Part shown: piece by piece, positions 10,342 to 12,961 of the stretch
Layout: each line of letters opens with the position of its first letter
Numbering within the stretch: position 1 is the stretch's first letter
Source: Microcaldota archaeon
GTDB taxonomy: Archaea; Micrarchaeota; Micrarchaeia; Anstonellales; Anstonellaceae
DNA length: 12,961 nt
Direction: 5' to 3'
NCBI GenBank assembly: GCA_026413805.1
Contig: JAOAKE010000024.1
Coordinates: forward strand, 1 to 12,961
Position numbers and translations under genes: made by a program
The notes under the pieces: model-generated
What the model was told of the DNA's origin: nothing
Databases searched by the model: none
The model's input: the letters and a program-made list of their open reading frames with translations, nothing else

Positions 10342-11778
10342 ATGAAAAACAAAAAGTCCAATTTCTCCGAATGGTATAGCGAGATTACCAAAGAGGCAGG
10401 GCTTTGCGACCTTCGCTACCGAGTCAAGGGATTTGTAGTTTTTATGCCGTGGTCAGTAATCTCAATGAAAAAGATGTATGAAATATATGAACGCGAGCTT
10501 GAAAGGACAGGGCACCTTCCTGCTTGGTTTCCTGCCCTAATCCCTGAAAGCAACTTCCAAAAAGAAAGCCAGCATGTGGAGGGGTTTACGCCGCAGGTCT
10601 TCTGGGTGGAAAGGGCAGGCGACAATGTCTTGGAAGAGAGGCTCGCCATGAGGCCTACCTCTGAAACTGCGATTTACCAGATGTATTCTCTTTGGATACA
10701 GGGAAAGGGAGACCTGCCGCTCAAAGTATACCATCCCTCCCAGGTATGGAGATATGAGACTAAGGCGACTCGCCCATTTATCCGAAGCAGGGAGTTTTAT
10801 TGGATTGAAAGCCACAACGCCTTTGCAAGCAGGGAAGAAGCAGAAGCTCAAGTGCGCGAAGACATGCAGATGGCGCAAAATGTAATTTTTGAGCAGTTTG
10901 GAGTCCCGTTCATCTTTTTTGAGCGCCCTCAGTGGGATAAATTCCCTGGGGCGCTTTCTACTTTTGCGGCTGACACCCTCATGCCAGATGGGCGGGTGTT
11001 GCAGCTTCCATCAACGCACCTTTTGGGGCAGAACTTTGCCAAGGCATTTGACGTTGCCTTTCTAAACGAGAAGGGAGAGCGGGAATATTGCTGGCAGACC
11101 TGCTACGGTCCTTGCATTTCAAGGATTTATGCTGCCATGATTTCCGTCCATGGGGATGATGCAGGTCTCGTGCTGCCTTATTCGCTCGCCCCTCTGCAAG
11201 TGGTTGTGGTGCCAATCCCGAAAAAAGGGAGCGAAAGGGCTATCGAGAAAAAGGCAAAGCAAGTCGAAGCCGCCCTCATTTCTGCAGGAATCCGCGCAAA
11301 GGCTGACTTTTCGCAAAATACTCCTGGCTTCAAGTATAATTACTGGGAGATGAAGGGAGTTCCTTTCAGGATTGAGGTTGGGGAAAAGGAGGCAAGGGAG
11401 GGCGACTTGACAGTGGTTCGCAGGGACAGCAAAAAGAGGCATGCTGTAAAAGAAAGGGAACTTTTGCATTTCATCCAGAAGGAGGCTGCCCTGATGCTGG
11501 CGGACATGAAGAAAAAGGCGCTTTCAGAGTTTGAAGGCAGGATGGCAAAGGCCACCAGCATGGAAGCGCTTGCCTCGGCGCTGGAGAAGGGCTGCCTGGT
11601 TGCAGTTCCCCTCTGCTCAATAGAAATGGAAGGGCGAAATTGCGCAGAAGAGATAAAGGACAAAACGGCTGGAGATGTGCGAGGCATTAGGTTTGACAAA
11701 AAGGAGCATGCTCAGGCAAACTGCATTGCATGTGGGAAAAAAGCGAATGTTTTAGTATATGTTGCGCGGCAATATTGA
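10342..11778 (+). CDS. proS: prolyl-tRNA synthetase, archaeal/eukaryotic type
   Basis: A 478-residue class IIa synthetase that charges tRNA-Pro with proline using ATP. It lacks the large editing insertion of bacterial ProS and has the archaeal-type C-terminal domain. In order: RPTSETAIYQMYSLWI, motif 2 around VWRYETKATRPFIRSREFYWIESHNAF, a motif 3 region GPCISRIYAAMISVHGDDAGLVLP, the anticodon-binding domain (about 285-390), and a C-terminal zinc-type domain with cysteines in PLCSIEMEGRNC and NCIACG, ending in ARQY. The terminal tyrosine is characteristic of this class. An in-frame ATG at 10276 would add 22 hydrophobic residues but overlaps the promoter, so 10342 is preferred. A tRNA gene follows 11 bp after the stop, and its TATA-like box lies inside the last codons. 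Confidence 0.96.
   Translation: MKNKKSNFSEWYSEITKEAGLCDLRYRVKGFVVFMPWSVISMKKMYEIYERELERTGHLPAWFPALIPESNFQKESQHVEGFTPQVFWVERAGDNVLEERLAMRPTSETAIYQMYSLWIQGKGDLPLKVYHPSQVWRYETKATRPFIRSREFYWIESHNAFASREEAEAQVREDMQMAQNVIFEQFGVPFIFFERPQWDKFPGALSTFAADTLMPDGRVLQLPSTHLLGQNFAKAFDVAFLNEKGEREYCWQTCYGPCISRIYAAMISVHGDDAGLVLPYSLAPLQVVVVPIPKKGSERAIEKKAKQVEAALISAGIRAKADFSQNTPGFKYNYWEMKGVPFRIEVGEKEAREGDLTVVRRDSKKRHAVKERELLHFIQKEAALMLADMKKKALSEFEGRMAKATSMEALASALEKGCLVAVPLCSIEMEGRNCAEEIKDKTAGDVRGIRFDKKEHAQANCIACGKKANVLVYVARQY
11751..11762 (+). promoter_or_regulatory. TATA-like box for tRNA-Gln inside the proS 3' end
   Basis: TTTAGTATATG (11751-11761) lies within the last proS codons, about 28-33 nt upstream of the tRNA 5' end (11790). 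The spacing suits a tRNA promoter with a short 5' leader. Co-transcription with proS is the alternative. Confidence 0.45.
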
Positions 11779-11789
11779 GCTGCTGCAAA

Positions 11790-11880
11790 AGCCCCGTCGT
11801 CTAGCGGCCAAGGACACCAGGCTTTGGCTTCTCAAAGAAGAAGAAACCTGGTTACAGAGGTTCAAATCCTCTCGGGGCTA
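11790..11880 (+). tRNA. tRNA-Gln (anticodon TTG) with an 18-nt intron
   Basis: A full cloverleaf can be drawn. The acceptor stem AGCCCCG (11790-11796) pairs over seven bases with CGGGGCT (11873-11879), with discriminator A at 11880. The D arm is GTCT/GGAC (11799-11815) with GG in the loop. The anticodon stem CCAGG (11817-11821) pairs with CCTGG (11847-11851). The T arm is AGAGG TTCAAAT CCTCT (11856-11872). After removing 18 nt the anticodon loop is CTTTGGA, with anticodon TTG at 11824-11826. The A1-U72 pair is typical of archaeal tRNA-Gln. CCA is not encoded. The body also resembles tRNA-Glu in its D arm, but no Glu anticodon fits once the intron structure is respected. Confidence 0.93.
11828..11845 (+). 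other. archaeal tRNA intron at position 37/38 (bulge-helix-bulge)
   Basis: The intron CTTCTCAAAGAAGAAGAA can be folded into the canonical motif cut by archaeal splicing endonuclease. A central 4-bp helix pairs CTTT (32-35) with intron GAAG (one G-U). The 3-nt 5' bulge is G36-G37-C(i1), cut after G37. The 3-nt 3' bulge is A(i17)-A(i18)-A38, cut after i18. The outer helix is the anticodon stem and the inner helix is TTC/GAA with a TCAAA loop. Both cuts fall after the second bulge base, as the rule requires. Confidence 0.88.
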
Positions 11881-11885
11881 TCCAG

Positions 11886-11904
11886 CGCTTTTTACTTTTT
11901 CGCC
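11886..11904 (+). terminator. T-run terminator after tRNA-Gln
   Basis: GCTTTTTACTTTTTCG, beginning 7 bp after the mature tRNA end, has two T5 runs. This is the usual archaeal polymerase termination signal. It overlaps the stop codon and last codons of the convergent haem membrane protein gene. Confidence 0.6.
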
Positions 11905-12500
11905 TGCCTTGAGCGAAAGGCAAAAAATCCAGCTATTTGCGCCGCTATTGTTATTGCCCCAAGAAGAACAAGTAATGCTTCTGCAAGATTGGGGGCAAAC
12001 GGCCTGCCATCTGCTTGAAAAAGCCCGTTTGCTTTCAAGAGAAAGTGGGCAAATGAAAGGGCGAATGCAACATAGACAAGCCGCTGTATTGCCTTCCACC
12101 TTCCTGCCCCAAGCTTGGCATATGCCCAGTCTGAAGAGGTAAGGGCTGCAGCAAGTATTATTATGAAGGCTGGGATGGCTATGGCAAGGTCAAACATCCC
12201 AATTATTTTTGAAAAATCGAACTTGAAATAGACTGCCGCTACCAGCAGGTAGTGGAAGAAGAGAAACACAAAGGCAGCTAGGCCAACTGCTCGGCGCGGT
12301 TCTATCAGGCTTGAAAATTGCGGCTTGAAAACAGCCAATGGGCCTATAAGAAGAGAAATGCAAAGGAGGAAAAATGAGGAAAGGCCGAGAAACCTGATTA
12401 CTGCGCTTGCAGGAGAGGGTGCTTGAACAAAAGCTTGGTAGGCACCAAGCAACGCCACTCCTGCCAGCACCACAAGGAAAAGGGCGCTTGACTTTTGCAT
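11892..12500 (-). CDS. ferric reductase-like / MsrQ-like haem membrane protein lacking one His
   Basis: A 202-residue six-helix membrane protein of the ferric-reductase-like transmembrane family, which carries electrons across the membrane through b-type haem. Helices are predicted at about 5-25, 35-58, 70-92, 103-122, 138-156 and 170-193. His83 in LFFHYLL and His152 in SFAHFLL match conserved haem ligands. The TSSDW, LGAGRWKAI and QRLVY run is typical, but the His normally found in W-x-x-L-H-R-L-x-Y is Gln139. The 13-residue spacing from 139 to 152 equals that of MsrQ His151 and His164. The ATG at 12498-12500 is about 30 nt from a TTATTAAG box. No MsrP or NAD(P)H-binding partner is nearby. 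Family call is good, MsrQ function is uncertain. Confidence 0.8.
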   Translation of the reverse strand: MQKSSALFLVVLAGVALLGAYQAFVQAPSPASAVIRFLGLSSFFLLCISLLIGPLAVFKPQFSSLIEPRRAVGLAAFVFLFFHYLLVAAVYFKFDFSKIIGMFDLAIAIPAFIIILAAALTSSDWAYAKLGAGRWKAIQRLVYVAFALSFAHFLLKANGLFQADGRPFAPNLAEALLVLLGAITIAAQIAGFFAFRSRQAKK

Positions 12501-12591
12501 CTAAATCACAACAGTTGCAATTAGCAAGCTTAATAACCGCTCCTAGCTAAAAATGGGAGAAAGGAAAAGAAGGGGGGATTCGCCGCTACAC
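12501..12591 (-). other. intergenic: TATA-like box of the haem protein gene and T-rich end of the beta-propeller transcript
   Basis: On the minus strand GGTTATTAAGC (about 12527-12537) lies about 30 nt before the ATG at 12500 and is the likely promoter. Between it and the beta-propeller stop, pyrimidine runs including CCCATTTTTAGC and CTTCTTTTCC could terminate the upstream transcript. No stem-loop is evident. Confidence 0.4.
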
Positions 12592-12961
12592 CTAAATTTT
12601 TACCTCAGATATTTTTTCCAGGTTGCCAAGCGAGTGTGCCATTACCTTGCCGTCAGAAACGGTGTAGAGCGCCTCTCCAATGTAAAGCGAGCGCTTGACA
12701 TTTAGGCTGCTCCACCAATACTCGCCTTTCTTTACCATCTCCTCTTCGCTGCTGTGTGTTATCCTGCCGCGCAGCACAAACCCTTCTGTAGGAGAAAGGC
12801 TAAAGACATACGCCCCTTGGAAGGTATAGTCCCCATACGCATAGGGAGGTATGGGCTTTGCGTATTTGGATTCGTCTATCTCCGCAAGCAGTATTGGTAT
12901 TACAAGCAGGTTCTTGCCCTTTGAGAAAAGGAATGCCTTGTGGTCTTGCAGGGCATAGGAG
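12592..12961 (-). CDS. C-terminal beta-propeller domain protein (secreted), C-terminal fragment
   Basis: The last 122 residues of a larger protein; the frame is open to the right edge at 12961. The visible part matches the end of the archaeal and bacterial 'secreted protein with C-terminal beta-propeller' family: HKAFLFSKGKNLLVIPILLAE, then YTFQGAYVFSLSP, GFVLRGRITHSS, VKRSLYIGEALYTVSDGKVMAHSL and a final LEKISEVKI. Full-length members are usually several hundred residues, with an N-terminal signal peptide that cannot be seen here. They are extracytoplasmic and of unknown function; some have a peptidase-inhibitor-like context, but nothing here shows that. No start codon is assigned, because the ATG- or GTG-like codons inside the fragment (for example at 12777) lie within the conserved domain. 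It is upstream of the haem membrane gene on the same strand. Confidence 0.85.
   Translation of the reverse strand, partial: SYALQDHKAFLFSKGKNLLVIPILLAEIDESKYAKPIPPYAYGDYTFQGAYVFSLSPTEGFVLRGRITHSSEEEMVKKGEYWWSSLNVKRSLYIGEALYTVSDGKVMAHSLGNLEKISEVKI

Noticed and set aside
11790..11880. Reading the tRNA as tRNA-Glu because its D arm resembles bacterial tRNA-Glu
   Set aside because: CTC or TTC in the enlarged loop can only be an anticodon if the intron breaks the bulge-helix-bulge rules. TTG fits perfectly at 34-36, and the A1-U72 pair suits archaeal tRNA-Gln.
11759..12142. A 127-codon plus-strand frame through the tRNA
   Set aside because: It overlaps the end of proS and the tRNA gene and is antisense to the haem membrane protein; no recognisable domain or start signal.
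1..12961. CRISPR array, insertion sequence, integrase or phage genes
   Set aside because: I found no regularly spaced repeats, transposase motifs or terminal inverted repeats; the window looks like ordinary chromosome.

Overview
The window is a compact stretch of an archaeal chromosome. Archaeal marks are a thermosome, a class III (EppA-type) pilin, a pentameric-type archaeal riboflavin synthase, an archaeal-type prolyl-tRNA synthetase ending in tyrosine, a tRNA-Gln with a bulge-helix-bulge intron and no encoded CCA, and TATA boxes about 26-28 nt from many start codons. The pilin N-terminus (GQAALDFLMTYGWAI) and the mix of archaeal and bacterial-type genes suggest a DPANN lineage such as Diapherotrites or a relative. 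That placement is an inference. I see no insertion sequence, phage gene or CRISPR array.

Layout. 1-900, minus strand: the start of a thermosome gene and, upstream of it, an Hsp20 gene with a perfect 19-nt palindrome in its promoter. 898-1552, minus: two small three-helix membrane proteins, divergent from a Dps-like ferritin (1692-2183, plus). 2267-2731, minus: a pilin. 2766-4136: two divergent histidine-phosphatase paralogues sharing one TATA element. 4112-6766, minus: a riboflavin operon ribB-ribC-ribH-ribD. 6822-9034: a hydrogenase maturation protease (plus) converging on a two-gene [NiFe]-hydrogenase operon (minus). 9126-9592, plus: a BofA-like membrane protein and a 49-residue four-cysteine protein. 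9601-10212, minus: an ACT-domain protein. 10342-11880, plus: proS, then an intron-containing tRNA-Gln(TTG). 11892-12500, minus: a ferric-reductase/MsrQ-like haem membrane protein. 12592-12961, minus: the C-terminal end of a beta-propeller protein whose start lies outside the window.

How the genes work together. The rib operon covers the ribulose-5-phosphate branch (RibB), lumazine synthase (RibH), riboflavin synthase (RibC) and the bacterial-type deaminase/reductase (RibD). GTP cyclohydrolase II, the sugar-phosphate phosphatase and flavokinase are not seen. The hydrogenase pair carries all the Ni-binding cysteines in its large subunit, and its likely C-terminal maturation protease is next to it. 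The small subunit has a tandem CC motif like complex I NuoB instead of the usual hydrogenase CxxC. No diaphorase subunit or hyp gene is present here.

Two kinds of gene start recur. The first genes of several transcription units look leaderless, with a TATA box 26-28 nt from the ATG. Operon-internal genes and hsp20, ferritin and the pilin use GGTG-type Shine-Dalgarno sites. This pattern moves several starts inward from the longest ORF, notably ribB, the hydrogenase small subunit and proS. Several genes overlap at their 3' ends.
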